Below are positions 1 to 13,299 of a stretch of DNA of 64,000 bases, piece after piece. The notes beneath the pieces were generated by a model that ran no database searches, was not told the DNA's origin, and saw only the letters and a program-made list of their open reading frames with translations. Source of the DNA: Pelobates cultripes (taxonomy: Eukaryota; Chordata; Amphibia; Anura; Pelobatidae); the NCBI GenBank assembly GCA_933207985.1, contig OW240917.1, positions 108,429,790 through 108,493,789 on the forward strand, written 5' to 3'. The position numbers and the translations under genes were made by a program. Position 1 is the first letter of the stretch, and every line of letters begins with the position of its first letter.

Positions 1-3000
1 AGCTGCTCTTTAATTCTAACCAAATTAATTTCAAGTATTTATTACATACATGAGTTCTGAATCACAATATTAAATTCAACCGTCTATGTATTGGAAGATT
101 GTGCAAGGCGTATCTAATTATATAAAGTAACATGCTTCATGTAATAGATTACACCAGACATCATAACCTTTACAGCCCACTGTGTTTCTTTCCCGTGTGT
201 GTTTCTTACCCGTTTTACCCCTCTTATGTCTTGTAACCAGCATTTCAATGATTCTGAGTTTAACTATTCTTTCTGATGATCGTATTAGAGGTAGTGTGCT
301 GTGCTCTGTGGACCCCAGGTAAGAAGTCAAATTTCTTGAAAATGACAGTGGTTATGGTCCTTGTAATGTTCCTTTAATCAGAAGCCCTCTTAATTTAGGC
401 AGTTGCATTCAAAGATTCCCTTGGCTGCCAACATTCTGTGTGTGTTTTTTTTTAACCTTTTTAAAATCCCAACTTTATTTCAAGATCTACAGCATGGCAA
501 GTAAATTTAAAAATAAAACACAAACAATAAAAATCCTATATACACATTTAAATAAAATACAGATTGTAGAGATGGGATATATCAGGGGTGTCCAAAGGGT
601 AGATTCTCAGATTGCAGTCATTAGAATGGCAAAGCATTGTGCACATATTAGTCCTGAAACATCTAGGGGTCTACCATCTTTCCACCCCTGGTATAGAGCA
701 TTACCTTTCTAAGGTACTTAATAGTTGGCAAGGTAGCATTTCAATAAATTTTTTGTAAGTTTATGCATTGAAAACAGAAAAAAATCCCCACATCATAACT
801 TAGATTTCAAAAACTCTTCATATGGTCCATGCCCTCTCAATAATTAATGACTAATGAGAAGGAAAAAGCCCCCAAAATTGACAAAATGCTGGAAAAAAGA
901 ACATTATCAGCGATATACGCAAAATAAAAAATAGAGGGAGCAGAGATAAACAAAAAGCTTCCTCCTGTATGATGGGTAACAGGCAGACATACCGAATATT
1001 TATCTCAGATTATAATATGGCATAAATGGTTTATGGGCCATAGTGACCTCACAGTAAAATTTGCATAATCCTCTATAGCAAAATCACACACATAGATGGT
1101 AAATGTCCCAAAATTGTTGTGGGGAGTAATTGTTGAATAAAGCATTGTCTATTGCAGGAAAAGGCAACTTTCCGCACTCAAAATGTTGGGGAATACATCT
1201 CCCATGCTCTTATAGCCGTAAAGCTGGCAAAGCATTATGGAAGATGTAGTCCACAACATCTGGAGTGCCAAAGGTTGTCTAACTCTGGTCTGCTACATGT
1301 GTTCCAAGTCCAAGATGACCTGCCTTTAGCAAACTCATTGCAATTCTGCCATTCCAATCTAGTTCAACAGCATAGCCGACATCAATGAAGTCATTTCAGA
1401 TCTGTGAAACCTCTTTATTCAGGACTCAGGACATCAGATGATATGAAGCCTTGTGGCAACCAGTCTGCTGAAGACATGTCCTCTTCCACAGAACAGGGGC
1501 TCTGAATACAGCAGTCACTTATATTCAGGGCCCGCTTAAAGCTTCTAAGAGGAGTCAGTTTGGACAAAACATACCAAAGATTTCGAAGAGCACAAATTCA
1601 AGGCATCACACCCAGGACACAGCCATAGTCTGACATACATTTTCGCAAGTGCTCTCATAGATTCACAAGAACAAAGGGCAATTATGCCTAGTTGAGGTTG
1701 CATCCATTAGAAAAGTTGGGGAAATTAAAAGCTTTAACACTGTGAATTCTCATATCAGGAAGCAGGGAGGGCATACAATATACAAATATGGAGACTGTAA
1801 TTACAGCCACTGGTATAAGGGGGAGTTTGGATGGCCTCCATACCCCATACAACACACAAACAAATCAACAAATGTAGGTAAATTATCCATTCTTTTGTCA
1901 CTTGACTAGTAAGGTTGCAGAGAGCCATCTTGGGAAGTACAACCAATGCAGCAAAATACTTAGTAGGCGTCATGTCAGGCAGTGAGCACAAAATGTCTGG
2001 GGTATCATGTTCCCCATTGCTTGTAGTAGGTGGTAGCATCATCTAAGAGCATTAATAATTAATGCAGACAATAATATTTCTTTATTTCATGGTGTCCTGC
2101 CAACAGATGCAAAAGTTGACAACCAAGCAATTGCCCCCATAGCTGACTTTTAACTTGTTATTAAGGGTGTCTGTGTGTCAGCCTGAAAATAAAAATGGTA
2201 CCAGTCACTTGTGTGAGGCTTGGGTGGTTGTGCAAGAGAATAGAATGGGGAGTGAGAAATAAAATGTAAAATAAAATGTAATAGAAGCCAGTGAGTGTTA
2301 CGCGAGCTTAGGATAAGGAAAGACGGATGGAATTAGTGGGAGTGCAGAAAAGACATGGCATGACTAGGGAACATGGGCAGATAGAAAAAGATTTGAATGG
2401 ACATATTTAAAGGAGTAAAATGGAAAGATAGGTACATATTATGAGACATTATTATTATTATTATTATTATATTAAATTATGAGGCAAATGCAATTTCAAT
2501 GACGATGTATGGAATGAGGGCAGAGGGTCATAATGTAACATAAAGACAAAAGATGATGAGGAATGCACATGTAGTCAGGATGATTGAATGATTACAAATG
2601 TATGGAATGAAGGGAAAGAAATAGAAGCTGGTGCGATGGAAAGAGAGCAGAAGATGATCTCACAGAGGGCGATAGGTTGATGGAGATGGATTGACAGAGA
2701 AACATGGACTAAAAGGAAGAATATAGAATAGAGAGGAAATAAAGTAGAACATTGAAGGTGAGCAAGGAAAGGAAGGAAGGATATATAATAAGGTAGGAAA
2801 ACAGACCTTCTACAAAGAGCTTTACTTACTTAAAATGCACCAACCATGTTTTTTGCGTTATTTATTAAACAGGAAATTGAAATCAATTTTGTACGGTTAT
2901 ATTATTAACATACTGCAATATCTAGAGTCCATTGGTGGTTTTCCTTTACTAATTTCTTTGTTTTTCTGTAGTTCTTCTTCTTTGGAGAATAACCTCATTG

Positions 3001-3108
3001 CCACATCAAAAACAATGATTTACCACTCATTGGTGGGGGATAGGTTTGTGATAGCACTGGATATTGTGTATTGTTTTAATGTGAGCTAGATTTCAAAGCA
3101 ATATATTA
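1..3108. other. No gene recognised
   Basis: AT-rich. Contains a short (ATT)n run at about 2448-2470, purine-rich sequence at 2560-2790, and two occurrences of a TGGCAAAGCATT motif (about 629 and 1226) likely from old interspersed repeats. ORFs here are short and show no family I recognise. Confidence 0.6.
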
Positions 3109-3242
3109 ATCACCACCAGGGCCGGACTGGCCCACCGGGATACCGGGAAATTTCCCGGTGGGCCGTCGGCACCTGGGGCCGGCCCTTTAAATACTGCAGC
3201 CGCCTGAGCGCTCTGTGAAGAGCGGTCAGGCGGCTGCAGCTT

Positions 3243-3492
3243 CTCCCCTGTAGCATGGCCGAGCTGCACTCCGGTCCGCGGTGGCCGGCCGGAGTGATAG
3301 GAAGGTGCACACTGAGTGTGCACTTCCTGTCAGTCCGGCCGGTGACAGGAAACAGAAACTCCTGTTCCGCGCGGAGTTTCTGTTTCCTGTAACCGGCCGG
3401 ACTGACAGGAAGTGCACACTGAGTGTGCACCTTCCTATCACTCCGGCCGGCCACCGCGGACCGGAGTGCAGCTCGGCCACGCTACAGGGGAG
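3243..3492. repeat. Large near-perfect palindrome (120-bp arms)
   Basis: Arms 3243-3362 and 3373-3492 are reverse complements with only a few mismatches, around a 10-base loop (TGTTCCGCGC). The arms contain repeated GGCCGG and GTGCACACTGAGTGTGCAC. G+C is far above the surroundings. Part of hAT element 1. Confidence 0.9.
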
Positions 3493-3900
3493 GGGGTAAG
3501 AAGAGAGGGAGGAGGGGGAACAAAAGAGGGGGAATAAGAAGAGGGAGGAGGGGAATAAGATGAGGAGGGGAACAAAAAGAGGAGGGAACAAGAAGAGGGA
3601 GGGGGAATAAGATGAGGGGAGGGGGAATAAGAAGAGGGAGGGAGGGATAAGAAGAGGGAGGGGGGAATAAGATGAGGGAGGGGGAATAAGAAGAGGGAGG
3701 GAGGGGAATAAGAAGAGGGGAGGGGAATAAGAAGAGGGGAGGAGGAATAAAAGAGGGGAGGGGGGGAATAAGATGAGGGAGGGGGAACAAGAAGAGGGAG
3801 GGAGGGGAATAAGAAGAGGGGAGGGGGGAAAAAGAGGGTGGGAATAAGAAGAGGGTAGGGAGGGGAATAAGAAGAGGGGAGGGGGGGGAATAAGAAGAAG
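3493..3900. repeat. Purine-rich minisatellite
   Basis: Degenerate repeats of GGAATAAGAAGAGGGAGG, about 18-20 bp. Proline/serine-rich ORFs on the minus strand here are translations of the repeat. Confidence 0.9.
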
Positions 3901-3949
3901 GGGCAGCTCTATAGGACAAGGGCCAAGACAGGGAGCTCTTTCACACTAC

Positions 3950-4390
3950 GCGCGCACACACACACAATGCATCCCCTATACATACACAGAAGCACAACAT
4001 GCTTCCCTTACACACAGAGAAACACACAATGCATCCATTACACACACACACACACAATGCAACCCTTACACACAAAGACAATGCATCCTTTGCACACATA
4101 CACAGAAACAGACAATGCAAACCCGTACACACACATGCAAACACACACACACTTTTCTTACATACACACAGAAACACAATGCATCTCATGCACACACATA
4201 CAGACACACACCTTGCATCCCTTATGCATACAAACACAGATTCACACAATGCATCCCTTACACACAACCAGAAACACATACTACATCCCTTATACACAAA
4301 TACACACTGCTTCCACTACACACAAACACACTGCATCACCTGCACAAACTGGTAACCCTAAACACTACATACCATAAGCACACATATTAG
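3950..4390. repeat. CA-rich minisatellite
   Basis: Degenerate tandem units of the type ACACACAATGCATCCCTTAC, about 25-35 bp. A related unit in opposite orientation occurs at about 36950-37165 in hAT element 3. Confidence 0.88.
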
Positions 4391-5052
4391 ATCCTCTACA
4401 ATAACACATAACACATAACACATCCCCTACACACTCCACTCCCTGTGAGCGAACTCATGGGTGGGTGGAACATATAAGTGGACTTTATGGGCCTTATGGG
4501 CATACTCACCGTCAGGCCCTGGGGCCCAGACCTTGAGCTGTGTAAGGGGCCCCAAAAAAATTGAGCTGCTTCCAATTCTCCCAGAACATTGAATTTTGTG
4601 AACACAGTTGCAAACAGCCTCCAGAGATCCTGTTCTACACCAGACCAGTGGAGCCAAACTGCAGCCCATCATCATCCTCATCTGCTTGTAAGTAGGCAAT
4701 CTAGTATATTATTAGTGACACTAATCTATAATTTACCTCACATTAAAGGGACACTATAGCTTAATGAAGTGGATATGGCGTTAGTTCATATGGCAGATCA
4801 TATGGGTGGGGCATTGTGATGTGACATGTGGGGGCAGCAAATTATTATTTTGTCTAGGGCGGCAAAAATCCTTGCACCGGCTCTGATCCTGGGCAAGTGC
4901 ACCAGTCTACTTGACTGGTTTTGCCCCCCAGGCCTAAGGCTGCCAGCCCTCCCCTGGCCGCTGGGGAGGTCTTTTGGCGGCCGCTGGCGGACTTGTCCTG
5001 GCGGCCGCTGAGGGAGCTGCGCGAGCTGCGCTGGCTCTGCTCCCCAGCACGC

Positions 5053-5112
5053 AGCTGAATGAGACCGGCGCCGGAATATGACGTCATATTCCGGCGCCAG
5101 TCTCATTCAGCA
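5053..5112. repeat. Palindrome centred on TGACGTCA
   Basis: 60-bp inverted repeat, arms GCTGAATGAGAC..., with the centre GGAATATGACGTCATATTCC. The central octamer is a perfect CRE/ATF consensus, but it arises from the symmetry. Confidence 0.85.
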
Positions 5113-5535
5113 GCGCGCGAGGGCGGGAGGGCACTAACACAGGAAGCACCTCTAGTGACCGTCTGAGTGACTGTCACTAGCAGTGTCACTTTGAAGCAAT
5201 GTAAACACTGCCTTTTGTCTGAAAAGTCAGTGTTTACGTTGAAAAGCCTGTAGGGACATGCTATAGACACCAGTACCACCACATTAAGCTGTGTGTGTGC
5301 GTCTGCTAGTGAGTGAGCTTGCTTGCATGCGTGTGCCTGCTAGTGAGTGAGCTTGTGTTTTTATGTCAATGAGCTGATGTATATCAGTAAGATTGTTTGT
5401 CTATGAGGCTGTGTATCAATGAGCTTGTGTGTGTCACTGAAATGTCAGTGAAATTGCCTGTGTCTGCATGTGCGTATGCTTACTGTATAATTAAACGTTT
5501 TACCCTGAAAGGACCAATATTTTATATTAGAAAAG

Positions 5536-5541
<6 letters not shown>

Positions 5542-5573
<32 letters not shown>
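5542..5573. repeat. (AT)n microsatellite
   Basis: About 16 uninterrupted AT units near the right end of hAT element 1. Confidence 0.9.
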
Positions 5574-5575
<2 letters not shown>

Positions 5576-5708
5576 CTCAATCATCTGTCCTGGCAAGACA
5601 TAGCCTTACATATTACACGCGACAATATATGGCGCAGTGACTTATGGGGCTGGCACAATTTTTTTTTCCAGGGCTGCTTTGTATCCCCAGTCCGGCCCTG
5701 ATCACCAC

Positions 5709-6125
5709 ATCCAGTTGATAAATGTATGTAACCCTAGCTCCGTCAAATTCAGTAATGGTACTGAACTTTCCTCATAGAGCTGCAATGATTCAATTCATCT
5801 CTATGATGAGATGCTGATTGGCCAGGGCTGTGTATGACATGGGCTGGCTCTGCCCCTGATCTGCCTTCTTGACAGTATCAGCCAATTAATCTGGAAGCAC
5901 TGTGATTGGCTCAGAACAACACTTCTGATGATGTCAGCAGGCAGTTTCACAGGCAAACAGGGTGAAAGGTAGCATCTGCAGACTTGAATACAAGTAAGAT
6001 TTTACTATATTTAGGGAGGAAAGAGGGGGTCAGGGGGGCTAGATGTTGTTTTAAACACTATAGGGTCAGAAATATATGTTTGTGTTCCTGACCCTATAGT
6101 GCTCCTTTAATGTTGATTTAATCAA
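5709..6125. repeat. Interspersed repeat ending in a CACTATAGGGTC hairpin
   Basis: Ends with CACTATAGGGTCAGAA...TTCCTGACCCTATAGTG, followed by CTCCTTTAATG. The same terminal hairpin, inverted, starts the repeat at about 47836-48110; related AAAGGGACACTATAG ends are at 4745 and 36640, inside hAT elements. A miniature transposon or SINE family. Confidence 0.55.
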
Positions 6126-7537
6126 TAACCTGCTAAAGTTTACTAGATAGTGGATTAAAGTTAATTAATTACTAATGATCATTTATTGGATTCATGTAAC
6201 TCTCCTAAGGCTGGTCTGGTGCCAAAAAGGCGAAATTTTTATATTTATAGATGAAGGGAAAGATGCCTTTTATCTGGTCATCTGGGGACTCTGTTAATAG
6301 CCCATTACCTTGTTCCTTAATGGCCCTCTGATGGATTGTTGTCAAGGAAATAAAATGCATTTCATCTTCTAGACTTTAAAAAAAGTATGTACACTTTAAA
6401 CATAAGGAGGAACTATTTTTTGTTGCTTATTTCATAATCAGTCAAAACATTTAAAAGATTGTACCACTTTGTTAAATATGTGCAGTTGGCAAATTAGATC
6501 TTCTTAAATGTGTTTTTTTTTTTTTACTGTATGTTTGACTCATATTTTTCCTTTGACGCTGTGTCTCTGTGGAACTCTACACACGTAGTGAATGCTAAAT
6601 TTATCTGGGCACTCTTGGGTGCTTATATGGAAACCTTAGCTTATACATCCATCTCCATGGGTACAACCAATTTAATAATCTTAGGATTTAACATCTACGT
6701 ATACATCAAAATAATACTCAATTTTAGATTTTTTTTGTTTTCTGCTATGTAGTTCACAGATAAAACTTTTGTAATATGTTTTAAAGAAATTGTTACATCA
6801 TTTCTACTTGCATTATGTCTACAGTAATAGCCATTATAAAGGTACACAATGCAGTATACACTGTACTGATTTAACAGAGGTCTGCCCGTGGCAATTGGCA
6901 AGAGAGAAACCATTGGTGTGTGTGGGTTTGTAAATTCTGACTCTATGTATGTCTTTTGCTGTATGGTACAGATGGCTGCCATCAGGGCATTAAAAGCCCT
7001 GTTGGTGGCCACGGCACAATTGGGACCCTTCAACACTATGTGGTCCAGTTTGGGAGATAGAAATATAGCTGTAAATCAGATCACATTAAACAGCACAGCT
7101 CAAACAAACTGGAACAATTTGGAATTAGATGCCCCTTGCATGTTAACATATTTGGGCCCAAGCACTACATTCAGACAATGTTTTCACAAGCTAGTTCATA
7201 ACCTAGAAAACAATTGCTTTTTAGATGTACTAGTGCATGTGTAGATATCAGTACAAAATTACAAATAACCAGAATGCAGACTACTTATATTGTTTTACCT
7301 CAAACCCATTCTGAAAATTCTCACAAAATAGCAGTACCGCACTCAAAAGAACTTAATGCAAGCAATATATATTTGAAGAACGAGTATCCTTGTAGTGGAG
7401 ATTTATCACAATAATGTGATCAAGGCATTTCCACTATAATAAGCAACAGTGATAAGAATTGTAGCCAGGACATCTCTGTGTTAGAGAGGGGGGAGAGCAA
7501 GGAGGAAAAAACAAAACAAATTACCCAACACCACTGT
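6126..7537. other. No gene recognised
   Basis: AT-rich unclassified sequence; small ORFs without recognisable domains. Confidence 0.6.
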
Positions 7538-8049
7538 TTAACCCCTTAAGGACACAGCTTCAGAAGCTTGTCTTACGCTTAATGACACAAGCAATTTTTG
7601 CATTTTCTTGCTGTATGCGTTCAACTGCAATTTGCATCTCTCTCGTTTATTGCACCGACACATATTATATACTGTTTTTTAAAGGACATAAAGGGCTTTA
7701 ATTTGATGTAACATATATATATATAAATGCTTATTTATTATTTAAAAAATACAGAAAAATGCAAAAAAAAGAAAAATTTTGTGTTTTTTGTACAGTTTTT
7801 GCAATAATAATGTGTGCCTAATTAGTGCAGGTTAAAGAAAGTAATTAAAAATAAATTTATTTAGTTGTTCTGATTTACAAAATATATAATGTGTCTGGGA
7901 TTTAAAGTTTTTTTTGGTAGTTACAGGTCATAAAGCACAAGGAGTAAAATAAACTTTTAATGTAGAGCGATTTTAGAATTTTGTATGTTTGTCTTGTAAG
8001 CTTAATAGCCATAAAAGAAAACAAAATTGCCACACAAAAGTATATATTT

Positions 8050-10110
8050 ATATAAAGTAGACATCACAGGCTATTGTCCTAAGGTTTTTTTGACACTTTC
8101 TAAGTAGCCATTTCACCGCCAATCTCTGCTAAATATTGGAGTAAAATTTAGTTTTTTGGAGTTTTTGGCACACAAACTTATAACAAAGAACTTCCCATGT
8201 ATATTTTGTAAAGTTGGTGTGTGCTATTCCTGTACAAAGTTTTATTTTGTGTTCAGTTACTTCTGCTGAGTACAACGATACCCCCATTGTATGTCTTTGG
8301 CACTATTTCGTGAAGCTACAGTGCCATATAGGAGACCTGTCCGTTTCAACATTTACAGTAGAATTTTGAGAGGCGGATTTAATGGGCCTATGCTTCAATT
8401 TGGGGTATTATAGCAGTTTGACTGTTCAAAAAAAACCCACAAAGGCCTACCATTTATAAAAGTAGACACTCCAGGGTATCTCATATGGTGCATATTGTGC
8501 CTTAACATGCCCCCATTTTTTCACCAATATATGCCAAAGTATGTGGTAAAAAATAATTTTGGGCATTTTTTACATACGGATTACATTTTTGCTGGGCATT
8601 TTGTACATTTCATATGTGCCACTAAGTTCAAACCCCCCAAATTATGCTCAGCTAAGTCTTCTGAGTAAAACAATATGCCCAATGTATGACCTAGACACTA
8701 TTTTGTGAAGTTACACTGCTATAAAAGAGACGTAACAAGTTAAGGTTTTTAAGTGTGAATTTTCATGGAGGGTTTTGATGCGTCCGTGCCCACTTTGGAG
8801 CACTTGAGCAGGCTACATATTACAACTACACCATAAAGGCATACCATTTCTTAAAGAACACATCCCAGGGTATTTCAAAAGGCATATTTTGAACCTTAGC
8901 GTGGGATAATTTTTCCGCTAGCTTGTACCAAGTGTAATGGTAATAAGCGTTTTTTTGCCTTTTTGACACACAAAGTAAATTTGCGCAGTACATTTTGCAA
9001 ATCTTATGTGTGCTACGACTGTATAATACTTCATATGTTGCTCAGCTATGTCGGCTGAGTACATCAATACCCCCGTATGTACCTTTGCCAGGTATATGTG
9101 GACATCGGAGGGGCACATTTGGGACACAGCCATTCCAGTTCATTTCAAACTTTAAATTTTTACACTGTTCCCATGTCCCATTTTAGAGTATTTTACCAGG
9201 CTATATAATCCAAATACCCCATAAAGCCATACCATTTCTTAAAGAAGACATCCCGGGGTAATTCAAAAGGCATATTTTGAACCTTAGCGTGGGATAATTT
9301 TTCCGCTAGCTTGTACCAAGTGTAGTGGTAATAAGCATTTTTTCTGCCTTTTTGACACACAAAGTGAGTTTGCGCAGTATATTTTGCAAACCTTATGTGT
9401 ACTACGACTGTATACTACTTCATATGTTGCTCAGCTATGTCGGCTGAGTACATCAATACCCCCGTATGTACCTTTGCCAGGTTTATGTGGACATTGAAGG
9501 GGCACATTTGAGACACAGCCATTCCATTTTTTTTAAACTTTGAATTTTTACGCTGTGTCCATGTCCCATTTTAGAGTATTTTAAAAGGCTATATAATCCA
9601 ATTACACCATAAAGGCATACCATTTCTTAAAGAAGACATCCCGGGGTAATTCAAAAGGCCTATTTTGAACCTTAGCGTGGGATAATTTTTCCGCTAGCTT
9701 GTACCAAGTGTAGTGGTAATAAGCATTTTTTCTGCCTTTTTGACACACAAAGTGAGTTTGCGCAGTATATTTTGCAAACCTTATGTGTACTACAACTGTA
9801 TACTACTTCATATGTTGTTCAGCTATGTCGCTGAGTACAGCAATACCCCCGTATGTACCTTTGCCAGGTATATGTGGACATTGAAGGGGCACATTTGAGA
9901 CACAGCCATTCCAGTTTTTTCCAAACTTTGAATTTTTACGCTGTGTCCATGTCCCATTTTAGAGTATTTTACAAGGCTATATCATCCAATTACACCATAA
10001 AGGCATATCATTTCTTAAAGAAGACATCCCAGGGTAATTCAAAAGGCATATTTTGAACCTTAGCGTGGGATAATATTTCCGCTAGCTTGTACCAAGTGTA
10101 GTGGTAATGA
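8050..10110. repeat. ~388-bp tandem array
   Basis: The landmark CCTTAGCGTGGGATAA occurs at 8894, 9282, 9670 and 10058, an exact 388-bp period. A second landmark, CTGAGTACA...AATACCCCC, continues leftwards with diverged copies near 8657 and 8262. Right-hand units are nearly identical, left-hand ones strongly diverged. No coding potential is convincing. Confidence 0.92.
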
Positions 10111-11019
10111 GCATTTTTAAATGTATTTTTTTACTTTGTAAAACTTTTTTTACTTTGTAAAACTTTTTTTACTTTGTAAAACCCATTTTTAAACTTTTTT
10201 TTTTTACTTATTAAATGTTTTACACTATCTTAACTTTTTTTACACTTTTAATTTTTTTTCTAAACTTTTCTTTTACCGTTAACCCCTAACTAGCAGTAAG
10301 CAGCACTAACCGTAAATTCCCCATTTTCCCATAACTCCCACCCACCCCAGCTAGCAAAATATTTAATTATAAAATATTTAAATTAATTAATTAAATAAAT
10401 GGAACCCCTGAGGGTTAAAAAAAATAAATAAAAGTTAATCCTCAGGGGTTAAAAAAATTAGATCACAGTATAATACTGTGATCTGTATTTTGATCACTGT
10501 AGGCAGTGATCAGCTGGCAGGGAAGGGGTTAATTTTTATTTAGACTGGGTAAAGGGGGTGGTATTTTTTTTTTTTTTACTTAAACGTTACTAAAACATTT
10601 AAAAAAATTTTTTTTTTACCTTTTTAAAGCTTATTTTAAAAAATTTTTTAACGTTAACCCCTAGTTAGCCTAACACCAAATTCCCCAATTCCCCACTAAC
10701 TTCCACCCATCCCAGCTAGCTAAATATATAATTTTTTTAATATTTAAATTAATTAATAAAATAAATTTAACCCCTGAGGGGTTAAAAAAAAATAATCAGA
10801 TGACATTAAAATGTATACCCTGCCAACTGATCACTGTAGTCAGTGATCAATTGGCAGGGAAGGGGTTAATTTTATTAAAACAGGGGCAGGGGGGGTGGGA
10901 TTTAACTTTAATTTTTTTTTTTTTTTACACAGGGAAGCAGATCAGCACTGATCCATCTCCCTGCACTTCACACAGAACCCGGAAGTGCAGGGAGGCGGAA
11001 GGTGAGTATGTGGAGCACA

Positions 11020-11235
11020 TGTGCTCGCTCTGACATGCTGTCAGAGCGAGCACCGGTGCTGGGGCAGCCCGCTCGGGTGCTCCCGGTCTGCCTCTAATGC
11101 AGAGGCAGACCGGAGCACTGTTAACCCCGCGATTGCCGCGATCGCGGCGATCTGGGGTTAACTTAAGAAAATGACGGAAATTTTCCGTCAACGGTCCTTA
11201 ACTGAAGGACAAGGTTGACGGAAAATTTCCGTCCA
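11020..11235. repeat. Hairpin cluster at right end of TTAA element
   Basis: Inverted repeats TGCTCGCTCTGACA/TGTCAGAGCGAGCA, GTCTGCCTCT/AGAGGCAGAC, a CGCGATCGCG core, and two GACGGAAATTTTCCGTC-type palindromes in a row. Confidence 0.8.
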
Positions 11236-11253
11236 CGGTCGGGAAGGGGTTAA

Positions 11254-11634
11254 AAAGGCTCGGAGGGAGAAAAATTAACCTTCCCAGCCAAATCAGATTG
11301 GGATTGCTGTGCTGTGAAAGAAGTTTGCTTCATTAGTGCCAAATACATAAACCTCACAAACCTATTTAGGAAGTGTTGTATTTGGGTTGTGATAGCAGGG
11401 CAAATATATAGTGTTGTTTTTGCCCTGAATAAGGGGAAGATTAATCCACATGTTTTAGGAGAGGCTAAATAGATTAATCCTTGCACTAAATTGGATTGGA
11501 CCTATTTAGGAAGTGTTATAATTAGGTTGTGATAGCAGGGCAAATATATAGCGTTGTCCTTGTACCAAATGCGGGAAAGATTACCCCCTATGTTTTAGGA
11601 GAGGTCAAATAGATTAATCCATTTAAAGGTCCCA
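11254..11634. other. No gene; short internal duplication
   Basis: The segment CCTATTTAGGAAGTGTT...GATAGCAGGGCAAATATATAG occurs twice (about 11361 and 11500), roughly 140 bp apart. Otherwise nothing recognised. Confidence 0.6.
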
Positions 11635-13019
11635 ATCATGCTGCCAAAACAGCTCTGATTGTCGAGGCATGAACTCTACAAGATCTTTGAATATGTATTG
11701 TGGTATTTGTCACCAATACATTAGCAGCAGATCTTTAAGTCCTGCAAGTTGTAAGGTGGGGCCTTCATGAATCACTTCTTTTTTTTCCTAGTACATCCCA
11801 CAGATGCTCAATCGGATTAAGATCTGGGGAATTCGCAGTGTACGTGGTCTGCAATAATCTCAAGGTAGGTGGTACATGTCAAATTAATATTCACATGAAT
11901 GTAAGGTTTCCCAGCAGAATATTGCCCTGCTGGCCTTCCTTCTTCCCATAGTGCATCCTGCTGCCATCTCTTGCCCAGGTAAATGCACACGCACCATCCA
12001 CCTGTTCTCAAAAAAACATGAGTCATCAGACCAGGAAACCTTCTTCTCCTTGTTCCATGGTCCAGTTCTGACACTCACATCCTTATTGAAGATGCATTTG
12101 GTGGTATCACTTTGACCGGTCTGCAGCTATGCAGCCCCATACACAGCACACAGCGATGCACTGCCTGTTCTGATACTATTATGATACTATTATGGCCAGC
12201 ATTAAGTTTTTCAGCAATTGGAGCTTCAGTAGCTCTTTTTTTTGTGATTGGTGAAGACAGGCTAGCCTTCACGACCTCAGCTCACTTGTTATCCTTCCTT
12301 CACCACTTTTGATAGGTACTAACCAGGGCCGGACTGGGGAAAAAATTAGGCCCGGGCATTTTTCAATCAGAGCGGCCCCCTAAGAAGGGGGCGGGGCCAG
12401 AAAGTGTGTGTTTTGTCATCACTAATGACAACATGCCCCCTCTCAAAGTGAGCATGTTGGGTCAATGCGCAGAGCCCTGCTAAAGAGCTCTGGCACTAGA
12501 AAAAGGCCCTGAATTTATTCTGCGCAGCGCAAGAAAATTTAATAACATGCTTGCGCTGTGTTTGCTTTTAAATTGTCTCTGGTGTCTCCACAAGTGGGAT
12601 ACCAGAGGACAAAAGGGCCAGGAAAGTGCATGGTGCATATGTTTGGAGCCTGCTTGTGGGATTGCGTGTGTGTATTGTGGTATTGTATAAATAGGTCAAT
12701 TTAATTTGTGTTTGTGGTGTAATATGTGTGGCTAGGGGCTGTAGAGAGTGTGGGATGCAGCGAGAGAGTGCATACGGGCTATAGTGTATGTGTATAGGTG
12801 ACGTAGTGTGTGTAGGGGTTACAGAGAGGGTGTGTTTAGAGAATGTTGTATGTGTTTGCTGACAAGGAATGTAGTGTGTGTGTGTGTAGGAGATCTACTG
12901 TGTAAAGGACCCAGTGTGTGTGTGTGTGTAGAGGATTAAGAGTGCATATAGGGTAAGGGATCTAGTGTGTATCTGGAGCGTAATGTGTGTAGTGGTGCAG
13001 TGTGAGGAGTGCTGTAGTG

Positions 13020-13114
13020 TGTGTGTGTGTGTGTATGTATGTATATATATATATATATTTGGACTTATTGAATGTGTGAGGAGCGCAGTGTGTGTATGTA
13101 AGAGGGGTGCTGTA

Positions 13115-13154
<40 letters not shown>

Positions 13155-13160
13155 TTGGAC
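13020..13160. repeat. Duplicated (GT)n(AT)n blocks
   Basis: Two copies of a GT-run plus AT-run followed by TTTGGACTTATTG (near 13020 and 13110), part of a roughly 100-bp duplication in hAT element 2. Confidence 0.85.
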
Positions 13161-13299
13161 TTATTGTATGTGTGAGGAGCGCAGTGTGTGTATGTAAGAG
13201 GGGTGCTGTGTGTGAGGGTGTTTTTATCTGCTGTCACATTCTAGGTTTCTAATTTTCTTTGTCTGTTAACTCACTGAGGGTTATTTTATATATATATAT

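Larger units (their letters stand above)
3117..5700. mobile_element. hAT-type non-autonomous transposon 1
   Basis: Ends are CAGGGCCGGACTGG and its reverse complement. It is flanked by an exact 8-bp target duplication ATCACCAC (3109-3116 and 5701-5708). The 8-bp duplication and CAGGGCC ends are typical of hAT elements. There is no transposase. The interior holds a 120-bp-arm palindrome, a purine-rich minisatellite, a CA-rich minisatellite, and a second palindrome with TGACGTCA at its centre. Confidence 0.9.
7542..11249. mobile_element. TTAA-flanked repeat element
   Basis: Bounded by TTAA at 7538-7541 and 11250-11253, with inverted ends CCCCTTAAGGAC... and ...GTCGGGAAGGGG. TTAA duplication fits Kolobok or piggyBac relatives. 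No transposase is recognised. Inside are a ~390-bp tandem array, T-rich spacers, two related ~350-bp blocks (about 10310-10560 and 10670-10900) and terminal hairpins around 11030-11230. The element call is an inference from its ends. Confidence 0.55.

Noticed and set aside
3482..3919. 145-residue Pro/Ser-rich ORF on the minus strand
   Set aside because: Translation of a purine-rich minisatellite in a transposon.
5079..5086. Functional CRE site
   Set aside because: The octamer is the centre of a palindrome and no gene is adjacent, so it is reported only as a low-interest observation.
8050..10110. CRISPR-like or satellite array
   Set aside because: Units are long, contiguous and without spacers, and the host is a vertebrate; it is a tandem array in a mobile element.
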